From Oscheius tipulae (lineage: Eukaryota; Nematoda; Chromadorea; Rhabditida; Rhabditidae): 64,000 nt of DNA. The stretch covers positions 11,222,001 to 11,286,000 of the forward strand of contig JASJZH010000004.1 in assembly GCA_037178975.1 (NCBI GenBank), read 5' to 3'. A model generated the notes under the pieces. It ran no database searches and was not told the DNA's origin. It saw nothing but the letters and a program-made list of their open reading frames with translations. Below are positions 11,406 through 23,892 of this stretch, piece by piece (position 1 is the stretch's first letter; each line of letters opens with the position of its first letter). The position numbers and the translations under genes are program-made.

Positions 11406-11870
11406 TTAGTGCAGACAGTCTCTGGACTCCTTGGGGAACTTTCCAGCCAGCTCAAGATTTCCAGCGTCGAACATTTTGGTAGGGTTCTTGGCGTGAGTGA
11501 TGTACTTGTCGGGAATGTCAATGGTGAACTTGCGCTGGCAGGGCTAAACTTTGTATTTTGTGGGTATTGCCTAGTCACCTACCGTGGCTCCATCATTGCA
11601 GTCATGGTAGATGTTAATCTTGGGGTCAATGTTGGTAATTTCACGGGCATGGCCGTGGAGCTCGTAGTATCCCTTCGAGTCGGTCTTAGTTTTGGCAAGA
11701 AGGTCGTCCTTGCCCAGACTGTCGTTTTCGACCAACTTCACCAGAACATTGGCAGCTGGCTGACCATTGCATTGAAGGGTTCCCTTCACTCCGGCAGATT
11801 GCTGTCGTCCCACTCCCAAAAGAGCTGTGGACAGGCCGAAGAGGGCAAGAAAGCACGCAAACTTGAGCAT
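11406..11870 (-). CDS. Transthyretin-like (TTL/TTR-52 type) secreted protein
   Basis: A 141-residue member of the nematode-expanded transthyretin-like family, secreted small beta-sandwich proteins. Two exons (11870-11583 and 11543-11406) flank a 39-nt intron. The signal peptide is MLKFACFLALFGLSTALLG. The body shows VKGTLQCNGQPAANVLVKL, KTDSKGYYELHGHAREITNI, INIYHDCND and, after the intron, CQRKFTIDIPDKYIT, which is the family signature with the conserved cysteine pair. The length is typical of the family. It stands alone, with the upstream neighbour CCAR1 on the same strand, and no operon spacing is evident. Confidence 0.95.
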
Positions 11871-12344
11871 CTAAAAGATCAGGAATCGTATTGGAAGGAA
11901 GATTGAAATCGAGAAGAACTGGGGAAATATGCTTTGGAGATGTTGTCAAGCTGCTTATAAAAACAACCGAGGATGTCAACAACGACATATGGCGTCTAGA
12001 AATCGGTTTGTACTTCACTACGAGTGATGGAGAATGCTTGGGATATGTGGCCAAAAACAAGCAACAAGATTTGGGGATATCAACAAACTCGAAGTGATCT
12101 TTGGACCCCTGTCTCTGTCTCACTGTCTTCCTATCCTTGCGCTTTTGCCCTTTTTCCCGAAGTGATGCTAAGTTTCTTTTCAATAATTTATTGAGAACAA
12201 AGAATGCAGCTATCTTTGATTACAGTGACCCAAAGAGAAAAAAACAATTTCTACGCACACACACGATTGGAAGTTGACATCAGCTCATAAGAAGAGGGGA
12301 GAGTATCAAAGGGAGGGGATAGAAGAAAATCTATACTACAGTGT

Positions 12345-15300
12345 TTAAGCCTCATCCGTCACTACGGCATCAGCAATTTCTTCAGCTACCGGTGCTTCCG
12401 ACGAGTCCATTTCTACAAGATCGGGAGCTGCTACTTCGTCCGAAAGGACCAGATCGCCAGCAGCGATCTCCTCATCAATAGCTTTTTCCTGAGACTTCTC
12501 CTCAGGCTCCTTGGTCTTTTCCTTCTCCTCTGGCTTCTGAAAAATAAATGGTATTCATATCTCTGTCCTTCTGTTTCACTGTCTCTATTTATTTCTTTGT
12601 CTCTCTGACTCTCCATACCTTCTCCTTTTCCTTCTCCTCCTTCTTGGGAGGTGGACAAGCCTTGTCAGCAATCGAAGCAATCCTCTCCGAATACCTTCGG
12701 CAGTCCAAAATGGCCGTTTTCAGGTGGCTGACATCGTCTTGGGCCGTCTTCAGAGAACTGTTTGCATCGGACAGCTTCTTCTTGGTCTTGTCCAAGTCCT
12801 TTTCCAGATCCTTCTTCTTTTTTTCCAGATCACCCTTGGCATCTTTCAGCTGTCCGAGAAGAGAATTCTGCTCTTCGAGAGCAGCCTTGGCAGCCTCTCT
12901 CTCCTCCTCGCTCTTCTTGAGCAGAGCCAGTTTCTGGGCAATATTGATGACGTTTCCGTTGATAACAACTGTTCCGTCGTCTGAGGCCTGAACAAATATG
13001 TTTATTGCTAGAGAAAGAGAGAGTGTACCTGAGAAATGCCATTGGACACTAGGGCTGAGGTTTCCAAAGCTGATCCGTAGCCACGAATGAGAACATCTCC
13101 AGTTGGAGCATTCTCAATGGTTCCGGCTTCGAAGCGGACTGTTCCGTCGGAATCCACGAGATTGTCGGTCAGGTGTCTTAAACAAGACAGAGTTAGAGAG
13201 ACAGAGAAACAGAGGGACAGATATTGAGACTGGAATCTTACCTGTAGGTAAAACGATCAGTCTTTCCACAGAGCTTGTGAACAATCTTGTTGACCAGACC
13301 TCTGGACACGGCAAAATCACAGTTCAAAACAAGTTCCTCGACATCACGGTCATGGAAATAGCCACAGAGGTTGGAGTCGAACATGGCACATGCCTCAAAT
13401 AGAGCTCTGTTGGAGACGATTCCCTTCAGCTCGATCTTCTCCGGCTTTTCAGCCTTCTCCTTGTTCTCGTCCTCAGCTCCTTCCCCATTCTCCTGAGTCT
13501 TCACAGCAGCCTCCTCTCTCCTCTTCTTCTCGCTGTCGCGATCACAGGCAGCTGTCAGATTCTGGTAGATGACGAAGGCGGCATGTCTCTCCATGAGCTC
13601 CTTGAAGGCTTCAGCGAAGAGCGATACCTCGAATTGGGACTCCTTGTTGTCGTCGTGACGATAGTCCAAGAGGCTTTGAAGACTGCTAACCTTGCAATCA
13701 AACTTTCCAGCCTTGGCCGTCTTTGAGGGGAAGACCAGGATCTTGGGCTCAGTTGTGATAGCGAAATGCTTCTCCAGGGAGGCCTTCCTTTGTGTCTTCT
13801 CCTTCTCCAAAGCCTCAACCTTCTTCTGGTACTCTTCAGCTTCTTTCTTGAGCTCGGCCTCGGACTTGGCCTCTGTTTTCGATTCTTCCTCCGCCGGAGT
13901 TGCGTCGACTTTTATGATCTCTTCCTTCTCTTCCTGTTTGACCTCATGTGTCTGCTCTGGGGGACCATCCTCTTCCAGTTCTTGTTCCTTATCCAGAGCT
14001 TCTTGAAGTCTCGAGGCGAGAAGTGTTTTGATTCCTCTGGTCTCCAGTCCACGGGCCTCGAGTTCCTGCTTCAGCTCAGCAACCTAAAGCTTTTTGTTAA
14101 AAGTCCTTGAAACTGACTTTACCTTCATAACCTTGACATCCAGATCGTTCCAGTGGGTTGCCTTTGGCTTCGGTTTCTCGATCACAGTCTCCCCCTCAGC
14201 GGACTCATCCTCTTCCTTCGGCTTGGTCTCCTCTACCTAAAACCACTAAATTATTCGAGGTGAACTGATGTAGACTACAAAAGAAACTCGTATAAATACG
14301 ATTTTTACAACGATAAACCAGAAACGCATTTGTTTTTGAGCTCATTTGTAAACTTTTAAAAACCAGTTCTGGGGTTCGGGTATGTCTACCTGCAAACAAG
14401 CGACATGCAGCTTGAGCTAAGAACATAAGCTGGTTAGAGAGGGGGCTGTGAAATCTTGGTGCACGAACAGAGGAAAAAACGGCACAGGTTAGGAAAAGAC
14501 ACACATATAGCTGAATTGTGTGGTTAGAGAGAGAGACAGGGTGAGTGTGTTCGGTGTGAGTGACAGCACGACAAAATACAGAAAAATACTCTGCAACTGC
14601 CTGTGAGAGGACGAGACTTTCCTTGACGTCTGTGTTGTTGAGGACGATAGCTGGAGGAGGAGCTTCAACAGTCATGGCATCGACACCGGCAAGCTTCCCC
14701 TCAAGCTGTTGACGAATCTGACCACAAGTGGTCTCCCAAGAATCGGCAGATGGCATCAGCAGCTGTGTGTCCGGCCAGAGAAGATGTACTTTATCCATTC
14801 GGTCCTTATCGGAGCGGTAATAGCGCAATTGGACCAGCGAGTACCTAAGAATGGCAAAAGGTCAGACTGACAGACTATGATATGGGGGACTGGCCGGTCA
14901 GCCAGCCCCCCGGATTCACAAGGCTCAGGATGGTGAAACTCTGGAAGAGAGAGAAGAAACGAAGACGTCGATTTGAAGAGAGTATAACAAGTGAAGGAGA
15001 GTTTTTGAAAAGAAAGAGAGATAGGACTAGGGACTCACCATTGCGGAACATTTGACAGATCGACTCCTGTTAGGGTCTTGGTCGTGCGGATGGCAGTCTT
15101 GATGATGGTACGGATGTCATTTGGGTCTTGGCCATCCAGAGACGGAGACCAGCTTCCGCCAATTGCCATGGTTTCCTTGCCGCGGACGCCTGAAAACTCG
15201 TGTTAAATGTCTGTCTCTGTCTTTGTCTTTTACCCACCAACTAAAAACTGCAGCTGCTTGAAGATAGAAGACACCTCGTGATTATCATCGGTTGTTCCAT

Positions 15301-16650
15301 CCGGCATGAGTCCGAGTGCCTTCTTCAGCACATCAGTCTTGCCACCATGAGCAAGCAGACATACTTTGGCCTGATAGCGATGGTCGGCGTCTTCCGGTTC
15401 CAGGACCGCGTTCTCAACCGACTCCGGGTAGTCAACATCCTTGTGGAAGACATGGAACTGGACGGGATTGGTCAGGTCGATACTGGAGTCAACTGGAACA
15501 CGCTGAGGCCAGTCTGGGGCCATCTCGACGAAGTCGGATGGGACGTAGAGCTTGCTGTATCTTGACCGGAGATTGATCAGGGAGAGGTGACCACTAAAAG
15601 TCAGAGAATTTATCTGTACAGACTCAGATTTACCCCTTGATTACGGCCCTGGTCTGCTTGAAATCGTAACGAGGAATTATCCTGGCTCTGCGACGAGGAG
15701 GACTGGCAGAGTCTCTTTTGACCGAGGAAGTCGTGGAAGGAGCCGGACTGCGTTCCCTCTTCCTCGAAGGCGGTGGCGAAGCTCGCCTCGAGGCTGGTGG
15801 AGATCTTCTTGAAGGACTCTTCACCCTCCTCGGAGCATTTCTCGGCGGACTGGCGCGTCTGACCGGGCTTCGTCCTCTAGCCGGACTTCTGACTCTTCTG
15901 GGAGGAGATGCAGCCTTCGGAGCAATGTGACGGTCACCAGAGGGACCCCATCTGGATCTGGAATCGAAAGTTAGCAAACTTTGTACTTTTGAACACACGA
16001 TTGCGGGGCTCCTCTCTGAGGAGAAGGTTCTCTCTGGGGGATTCCGACTGGTTCAGGTGCTCCACTTCCAGTCAACAACTGAATTCTGTAGGCATTCCAC
16101 TTGAAAGGCATCTGTGGATTGAAGTTAGCCTCGACCATGACCTTCTCTCCGACTCGAGGATGCTGGCCACGGATTACTCTGCAAGTAGACAGTACAAAAA
16201 TTTGTGGAATAAACTCACGAGTGCTGAAAGAAGACATCGTCGTCTACAAAACCATAACTGTCGTGCATCTTGGTCACAACACCGACAAAAGTTCTGGTCT
16301 TTCCAGCTACTTGAGCACCACCGGGCTGAAAGATTGGATTGTTAGACAGAGAGTCAGAGAGACTTGACTCACCATGGCTGCCTGAGCTCCCTGAGCTGGT
16401 CTCTGTTGCTGCTGTGCTAGAGCCTGTTGAGCAGCTCCCATCACACCCATTCCGAGCATTCCGGGCTGCGAGAATGCTGCCTGATTGATGCCAAGAGGGA
16501 CACCAACTCCCATCATAGGGAATCCGGCACCCACGCCTCCAATACCACCAAATTGTGGCAGTTGTCCTGCTGAAAACTGTTTGTAAAACAGCGAGAAAAG
16601 GGGAACTCACGTTGTCCAGGTCGTCCCCAAGCAGGGGTCCGCTGTGACAT
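12345..16650 (-). CDS. ccar-1: CCAR1 (cell division cycle and apoptosis regulator 1) homologue
   Basis: A nuclear transcription and splicing co-regulator of the CCAR1/DBC1 family. The start is MSQRTPAWGRPGQ. Domains in order: a Gly/Met/Gln-rich N-terminus; an S1-like domain (TFVGVVTKMHDSYGFVDD and VIRGQHPRVGEKVMVEANF); an Arg/Ser/Pro region (RRVRSPARGRSPVRRASPP); the DBC1 nudix-like domain (AKVCLLAHGGKTDVLKKALG and GGSWSPSLDGQDP); a SAP domain (VAELKQELEARGLETRGIKT); an acidic Lys/Glu coiled coil; an EF-hand-like segment (FEACAMFDSNLCGYFHDRDV); and a C-terminal coiled coil ending VVTDEA. About ten exons have mostly short introns, several with GACAGA tracts. A minus-strand AATAAA is at 12187-12192. 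Confidence 0.93.
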
Positions 16651-16869
16651 CTTCTTCTTTTGTGATTGGGACCAAGCTGAATCTGCAACGTTGAAAGTGA
16701 ACTTTGGAAGCGAGAGCGAAAATATTGCAAGTAAAAGCAAAAATCGATGTGATGTTTTACAATGGCGCTTTTGAATCATGAACTGGGTTGAAAAAGGGTT
16801 AGCTATAGTCGAAGTTCAATTGGCAGTATTGGCTGTTCACTGGGCTGGCGCGTTGCGGTTGCGAGGCGG

Positions 16870-17271
16870 TCAAATGGCAGCAAAACGGGAGCGAACAAAC
16901 AGTCGTAATTTGGGGGAGAATATCAGAAAGAGACAGACGAACATAGAGACAGACACATAGAAAGGCGAACCTTTACGTTGTTGTAGAAGGGCTTGTTTGT
17001 GGAAACCATATTTCGAAGTTAATCCTGCAAGAAGAGCAAATACTACGTCACGTTCTGCCATTTTCCCGAAATGGATTTCCAAAATAGTTCCTTGGATGGC
17101 AGATGACTGAACAATAGTGCATTCGGGGAAGACAGTATCATCTATGTGCCTTTCTAGCAGAGTTTCTGAATCAATGAATCTTATACTGTCTTTAGCACTG
17201 TCTATCAGAACCAAACATAGGAAAATTCTTATAGGGAAAGAAGCGGTACAATTTTTGAAATGAATAGACAA
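16870..17271 (-). CDS. Possible small gene, unrecognised
   Basis: A 133-codon open frame lies between the starts and ends of two larger minus-strand genes. The most protein-like part begins MAERDVVFALLAGLTSKYGF and runs to a possible donor (AAAG followed by GTTCGCC) leading into a GACAGA-type tract, the usual look of introns here. No family is recognised and no second exon could be fixed. It may be chance. Confidence 0.2.
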   Translation of the reverse strand: MSIHFKNCTASFPIRIFLCLVLIDSAKDSIRFIDSETLLERHIDDTVFPECTIVQSSAIQGTILEIHFGKMAERDVVFALLAGLTSKYGFHKQALLQQRKGSPFYVSVSMFVCLFLIFSPKLRLFVRSRFAAI

Positions 17272-17323
17272 TAAACTTTACTGAACAAAAACAACAACCG
17301 GAATGAGATAAACCCGAATGAGA

Positions 17324-20300
17324 TCATGATCGCCTAGTTTCACGTCGACTACTGCTACGTGTGGACTTCTCGCGATCCCTTCTTTTCTCCTCCTCGTTCT
17401 CCTTTTCTCGCTCCCGTCTTTTCTCCTTCTCACGGCGTTCCCTTTTCTCCCGTCTCTCTCTGTCCCTCGGGTCGTCGATGATGTTCCTCACATCGCCATT
17501 AATAGAATTCCTTTGCTGAGTCGAGAGGGAAGGAAGAAAGTCCATCATTTGCTTCTTGAATTTTTCGGCGAGATCCTTTCCGTGGAAGTCCATGTACTCA
17601 TTGAACTCTTCCAAAGAGAATGTCGTTAGAATCGCCTGAAACCCGAATAATAAACAACTTTTTTGAGACGGTAGATACCGCAAAGGCAGCTGTCCGCAAA
17701 TGGGCGAGAGCTTCGTACATAGACTTTTTCATATTCGGATCGGTTTTCCATGTTTCTCGGCTGACCAGCTTGAAAATGATGTTGGATAGGAAGCCATCCA
17801 AGGCGGGACACTGGAAACAGCTGATTTAGTTTTGTCTCTGTCTTTCGTTCTCACAAATTTTAAAGCCAAACGGGAGTTAGCTTCGTGATTAGCGATACCG
17901 AAAACCAAAAAAAAGGCGAGAAACAGAAAAGTTCTTCGGTGGGGATCGAACCAACAACCCTCGGTGACGTTTGAACTCCAGACAAGAGTGCTATCCATTG
18001 GCCATTAAGGCAGGCGCACCCGTACCGCCTTTTTTTTTCGCATGCGTGACCGAATTGTTAAAGCGCTTGTCTGACAATTGGAAGGTCAGGGATTCGATTC
18101 CCGCCGGATACATATGATTTTCCAGCTGTATCTTCTACCTTTTCATAAACGATTCCCAAAGTCGAATAAAAGAGAGGAGGTGGTGGGTCCATCTCCAGAA
18201 GTCTCTCCAGAGCTGCTGCAACCGCATCCTTGGTCAGACTGTCCAGAAGACATCGGAGACTTTCGACTAAGGTGCTCATTTCCTTCTCATCAGCCGGCTC
18301 CATTTTATGGTACTGATACAAGATATCCATTTGAGTGAAGAGAGGCTCTTCATTGTCTAAAATCTTTTGTATTCATGTACAGAAATGAGCCCTACGTTTC
18401 CCGTTCAAGAGCTTCTTATTGACGGCAATAACAATCTTGGCAGCCTGTGGCACCATGAGGAATTTGGGCAGGAGCTGAATGACATCCTCCTTTGTCATCG
18501 AGTTCAGGATCGGAATCAGGGAACGGGGATCAATTTGTCTCTCCTCGTACAACTTTTTGAAGCGGTCTCCGAGTTCTCGTGTGGCTGGTTCTGAAAATTT
18601 GTTGTTTTCAGTAAAACACGAGTAGAGTACCTCGTTCTGTCAGGACAGAAATAACTCTTGCCAAGAGAGTCTCAGCTCCATAGGGACATTCCTCGACCAG
18701 CTTCAACATGTAGTCATTGTGCATTCCAATGGCTCGAATCGTCTGATCGACCAGATTGTTATGGATGACCTCAGACTTGAAGGGACGAGCAGCCTTAGCA
18801 TAAGCTGCCGCGAGATGGTACAGGAGAGATGGGTCGGTCGGAATGACCGAGGTGTAGATGGCCAGAGCACACTTGATACTGCTCTCTGTCCATTCGGTGG
18901 GGCCGTTCTCTTGAAGAGGGACGAACCAAGCTGGAGGCTTGTCATCAGTACAGCGCTCAATCATCTCGACCAGCTCAGCTCGCAAATCCTTCTGCAGGAA
19001 TAAGACTTCGGATAGCTCTTGGACCAGCTTGATGCATCCTTCTCGGATCTAAAGTCAAAGTTTTGAACACTCTGGCTATCATTGGCACCTTTTGAAGACC
19101 GGCAACGGTTTCGGTCACAACCTGGCTACCTTGTTCGACGTCGTAGAATCCTAGTTGAAGAAGGAGCTGGAGCAGTTCTTTCCTCTGCCGATTTCTGGTC
19201 AAGATCAGTTCTCTGACTGCTGTCATTCCATAGGAACCGTAGGTCTGGAAAAGTTGGAATGAAGAGAGAGAGAGAGAGACATAAAAAACAGAGACAGAGC
19301 GAGGAGAACAAAAAAGTTCATCGGCGGTGATCGAACCAACAACCCTCGGTGACGTGCAAACTACATGCGAATGCGGTAACCACTATAATCCATTTCCAAC
19401 CACTTCCAGCGGCACTTACGAATTCTTTAAAGGTAGAGTGCGAAAGGTCTTGCGAGGAAATTACATTGGATTCAGGGCCTAAGTAAATCTACTTGACACC
19501 AATTTTGTAGAAAAATCTGCCAGAAAAACGCCTGAAAAATCGTGGAAGTCGAAAATGGGGCTCAGCTCACATATTTTGGCCATTTTCAACGCTTTTCTTA
19601 GATATTGCCCCTAAATTTGCTGTGAAGTAGGGTTTTCTTCGCGCGCAAATACTGTGCCATCAACGTTCAAATTCAGGTGCCGCTGGACGTTGGAAGTAGA
19701 CTATAGGCCATTTGAATCGTTCCCGTACCGTCTCAGATAAATTCTTCCCCGTGGCCGAGTGGTTAGCACACCCGTCTAGTAATAGCGCCCCAGATTCGGT
19801 TCCCGCCGTGGACGAAATTGTATCGTTCCCGTTTCCAGGGGTTTTCAAGTGCGCTGTACACGATCTTGCTATTAGTTTTTCTCCAAAATGCTTTCCTAAC
19901 CGAAAAGATTCCCATGATTGCTCATTTCATTCCCCCTAGTTCAGAGACAGAGACAGAGAGACAGAGAAAGACTTCTTACCGGATCAATGCAGGCGAGCTT
20001 CAGCCACTGAAGTGCCTGTGGTGTGATATGGGGCGAGTCCAAGATGACTTTGTAGAAGACTCTGAAATTAGAACCATTGAATTTACTTTCGAAAAACTGA
20101 CACTTCCTTGTGCAGGCCGTTTTGATGGAAATGCTCGAGCATTCCACACAGAATTCTGTTGTAGTGATCCAAACGAGTCTGCTTCTTTGTCTTTTCCTCA
20201 TCTGGGTTAAGTTTCACACAGAACGAAAAGCCCTGGTACTGGGCGTAGAGTTCAGCCAGCCAGAGCAGAGCCAGCTCGTTTCTCTGACGATGGTCTTGAG

Positions 20301-22591
20301 CAATGAACTCGGTCAACATCTTCTCGTATTTGTTCCCCTCCTGTTGGTATCTGGCAGTCAGACGGACCAGAAGAATGTTGTGCAGCTGCTGCTGACCACC
20401 TTGAATGGCTCTGCCTAAAAAGTTCGTTTTAAAATATTTTTAAAAAAATTATTTACGCTCCGCGTCCATGACTCTTTTGTAGGACATGGCGAACAGTTCA
20501 CGGGCCTCTTCCTTGGAGAGTTCTTTCGTTGCCGAAATGATATCGAACTGCTGCTTGACTTTTGGAGCGACAGCAACCTGAAAAGGTGTTTATCTCTCTG
20601 TCTGCCTTTGTCTTCCTGTCTCTCTGTCATTCGGTCTCTCTGTCCCTCTGTCTCAACTCACCACAGCAGGAGGCTTGAACTCCATTTTTACCGATGCCTT
20701 TGAAGTCGAAGCTCCAGTGCTGACGAACGGCGTCGGTGGAATAAGTTGACCATCCTGTCTGGCAGCCTGTCTCTCTGCGAAACCATGGGTAAGTATCAAA
20801 GGAGCCTCTACCATTTAATCTTTTCAGCTTTTCCTTTTTCATCTGTTCCGCTCCCGGGCCCAGATTCTCAGCACTGCACTGGGTAGCCAGCATTCGGGAA
20901 AGATGTCTCCTCTGTCCCTCAGTTCCAGCTGCAGCGATTGGAGTATAGCTGGATGCAAAAGTTGATGGCATTTCGTCGGGAAGGGTCATAAGAGAGATTA
21001 TCACAAGATTCGTGGTCACATTGGGAGTCAGTCTCTCGTAGATGAACTCAGCTGTGATGTCAATGGCTGTCTGTCTGAAGCCTAGGGGTGGCAAAAGTGG
21101 ACTAAATGACTCACTGAGATGACTCTCCCACAGCCTCCTCGACTTTTATCTTCTCGGCAGTGTATTCCTCATCGTCCTCGTCATCATCCTTGCCCTTGTC
21201 GTCAACTTTGGTCCTCTTGCTGGACGTCGAAGGCTCATCTGCCTTCCTTTTCTTGATTCCCGACAGGTTTCGACTCTGTTCCTGAACTCAAAATTAAAAA
21301 GTTTAATAAGCCAAATCTACGTTAGCTGTGACACCAAGATCCGTCAAAACAGTAGCTACTCGAGCCTTCAGAGACTTGTTGGCCTGAACTGTCGGATGTC
21401 TGTGGAGTCTCAACAAATGGATTTTCAAATCCTTCCTCACAGATTTCACCTAAAGTGACTCCTTGACCAGAAAAAGAAAGAATAGGTACCTGACTCGTCC
21501 CCAAAGTAGGCGGCAAGTTATTGTTCAGGGTCTCGATACATTCCAGGACCACCTTGACGAATTCTGTCCTCTGACGAGCGATTGTGCAAAGGATTGAGAT
21601 CACAACCATGAGATTCTGAATTTTTGGTCTAGGATGAAAAAATAACGAGGCAGACTTGAGCAGAAATGTGAGGAAGAGAAGCCTGATCGATGAGAGACCG
21701 CAAATTGTGTTGTGCCTCAGCCTGCATCTTTTTGTAGGAAATGAATCGGTGGTTTTGGGGAATGTCATTCAGACACATCAGATCGCCTCTGCCCGATTCG
21801 CTTTGCTGAAAACAATCAGTAACGATGGAATGATCTTGAAGCATACCTCTGTTTTTGTGGACTGAGCAAGGATGACAGATTCGAGGAACTTCATGGTCAT
21901 AGTACGTATTCTAAGAGTCGCATGATATACGGGGAAAAACAATAACTTACCCCTCACTTTCAGTGTCCAACTTCTGCATAATTCGTCCTTTGATGAAGGA
22001 GAAGTTTTCCCAGAACTTGGACTCGGAATCCTTGTTATTGCCAGCTGCCCATTTGAGAATGTATGGGTAGAGATTGGCCATAGCGGTAATGATCTGAAGG
22101 TAAAGTAAAACGTAAGACGATAGAATCATGTCTCTGTCTCTCTTTCTGTCATTCTATCTTCCTATCTCTCTGTCTATCCGTCTCAATGTTGTATAACTAA
22201 CCTTCTTGACTACCATCGAACTTTTGTCGTTAAGATTTAAAATCAACGTAGCCACAGCTTTCTTCATCACATCGATATCTTTTTTACAGGCTTGCTCAAT
22301 GAACGAAGTGACAAAGCATTTGACCTCATTATCTTTCACGCTCATGTACTCTAGCATTTCATCAAGGAAATTGTCCAAAAGATGTCCTGATTGGGCTCGA
22401 TTCAGTAGCAAATGTTGGGCCTGGAAGTCAATTTTTATGAAAGAAAGAAAAAATATAACCACCTCTCCCAAATACTTCAATTTCTGTTCAGTTCTCTGGG
22501 AGTTGGTTGCTGCTTTGAGAGCCGCAGCGACCAAATCTGCCAAAGATTCATTGTCGTCGAGGAGTTCTACCTGATCGTCGATTCCTGCCAT
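17324..22591 (-). CDS. symk-1: Symplekin (pre-mRNA 3'-end processing scaffold)
   Basis: A HEAT-repeat scaffold of the cleavage/polyadenylation and histone pre-mRNA machinery. The start MAGIDDQVELLDDNESLADL leads into the N-terminal HEAT domain, including KCFVTSFIEQACKKDIDVMK, then ITAMANLYPYILKWAA and SLIDQASLPHISAQ. An acidic linker with a nuclear-signal-like KRKADE region follows. The C-terminal domain includes LVEECPYGAETLLARVISVL and NLVDQTIRAIGMHNDYMLKL and ends in an Arg/Glu-rich tail (RREKRERREKEKRRERE...RETRRS). About fifteen exons. Two introns carry tRNA-like elements, one of which holds a nested MITE. The charged tail resembles the Lys/Arg-rich tails of other symplekins. No frame breaks were seen. 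Confidence 0.92.
17862..18118 (+). repeat. Divergent tRNA-like element, family 2 (copy i)
   Basis: Family 2 starts with AAGCCAAACGGGAGTTAGC (consensus GCTAAACGGAGGTCAGCTT) and GTGATTAGCGA. A minus-oriented tRNA-like module (GGGGATCGAACCAACAACCC box B complement) follows, then spacer CGCACCCGTACCG, then a +-oriented module (CGAATTGTTAAAGCGCTTGT and GGGATTCGATTCCCGCCGG). It lies in a symplekin intron. The + module has a shortened box A. Confidence 0.7.
19262..19955 (+). repeat. Divergent tRNA-like element, family 1 (copy b), split by a MITE
   Basis: The left minus-oriented module (ATCGAACCAACAACCCTCGG) is cut at ACCACTATA by a 322-bp insertion. The element then resumes at GGCCATTTGAATCG with the + module (GGCCGAGTGGTTAGCACACC, GATTCGGTTCCCGCCG) and right body. 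GAGACAGA tracts flank both sides. It is inside a symplekin intron. Confidence 0.75.
19384..19705. mobile_element. Nested MITE with about 30-bp terminal inverted repeats
   Basis: The ends are inverted copies of TATARTCYAYTTCCAAC followed by a TCCAGCGGCAC box. The insertion interrupts a tRNA-like element, and ACTATA occurs at both junctions, consistent with a TA-type target. There is no coding capacity. The same end sequence bounds the element at 48103. Confidence 0.65.
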
Positions 22592-23892
22592 GGTGACTGT
22601 CTGAAATGAAATTTACTGATCCAAGAACAGATTCCAGAGAAGAGAGTGAACCTGAAGAGAAACAAAACTACGAATGTTTCTTAGTTCGAAAAGCAATGCC
22701 GTCTTGAAAGTAAGCACCGCTTTAGACATCGTCCAAATACCGCTTTCATGTTTTCAAAGGACCGCTGGTTAGGAACGGAGCTCGCTTACTCCGGTTACGA
22801 GAAATACCTAAATATACAGAGAAATAGACTAAAAACTGAGTTTCAAATACTATTCATTGGTTCCAATCTACTTTAGGCGTCGGATTAGAGATGTGACAGA
22901 GACAGAGGGGTAGAGAGACAGAGAGACACACAGACACAGCGATACAGCGACATCGAGATAGAGAGACAGAGAAGCAGAGAGACAGTAAAGGATCATATAA
23001 TTTCTTACCTTTTTTTTTTTAAAGAAAATCTCTAGGAGATCTTTGTGAAAACCAGAGTGAAGTAATTGTTGTCGAAACTGTTGTCTGGAAAAGCAGGTTA
23101 ACATTTTCAAGAAAATTTTATTACAGAAACTATATCAAAAGCAATATTCCAAAGGAACAAAACACGTAGCGTCGAAAATCTTTTCGAAAATGAGCTTCTT
23201 TTATTGCTGTCACTGTATTGATTTTGCCACGCTTCTTGGTGGAACTTTTTCCCAGAATACACAACTTTGCAAGATGTTTACGAAATGACAAAAACTTCGT
23301 GCTTTGGGGGATGACGGAGTCACTCTCTCTCTCCTCTGTGTCATTCTAGCACATTCTTCGAGCACGCCCAAACAATCGGCCGCCGCACTCTCTGCCTATT
23401 TTCGCTCCCACGCTGGCATGCCATAAAATCCGCTCCTCATTCACGATGAGAATATTAGTTTCCGATTTCTTATTTTCCCCTCAGTTTACTTTTCTGGTTT
23501 TATAACTATTTTTGGAGTGAAAACCGGTCAAGAAGAATCCAGATGACGGCAAAGGGGGACACGGCCGTGTCCTCCCTGATTTCGACATCATACTCAATGG
23601 AAAAGTTGAAAAATGAGGAGGATGAAGGCGGTAGGCTTCGAAATTTGACGTCAAGACTTGAACACATTTAGAAAATGAGGAGCTCAGCAGGCCTTCGAGT
23701 AGATTATCCACCGAGAAGCCGGCTGATTCGCCTGATTCCAAAGGTGGGTGGGCTTTTCTCTTGTTTCTTGTCGAGTGAGCCCGATTGTTCGAGAAAATAT
23801 CTGCGTTTGACTCTCACGGATTCAGACAAGAATGGAAATCCATTGTCAATCGAAAAGTATAAGAGTCTCTTGCAGACAATCTCCCGCTGACC
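22592..23892. other. Divergent intergenic region symplekin / helicase
   Basis: It holds the two 5' flanks. A GACAGAGA/GACACACAGA tract spans about 22890-22990 with an adjacent poly-T. A candidate noncoding 5' exon ending CCAAAG before GTGGGTGG lies near 23675-23745, and acceptor-like TTGCAG at about 23875 precedes the helicase ATG. Confidence 0.4.

Noticed and set aside
16778-16960. Small + strand frame upstream of CCAR1
   Set aside because: It overlaps the promoter side of CCAR1 and ends in a GACAGA tract, with no coding character.
19712-19790. Free-standing tRNA genes
   Set aside because: Every tRNA-like stretch found is one arm of a divergent repeat element, with mismatched stems and no consistent anticodon, so none is called as a functional tRNA.
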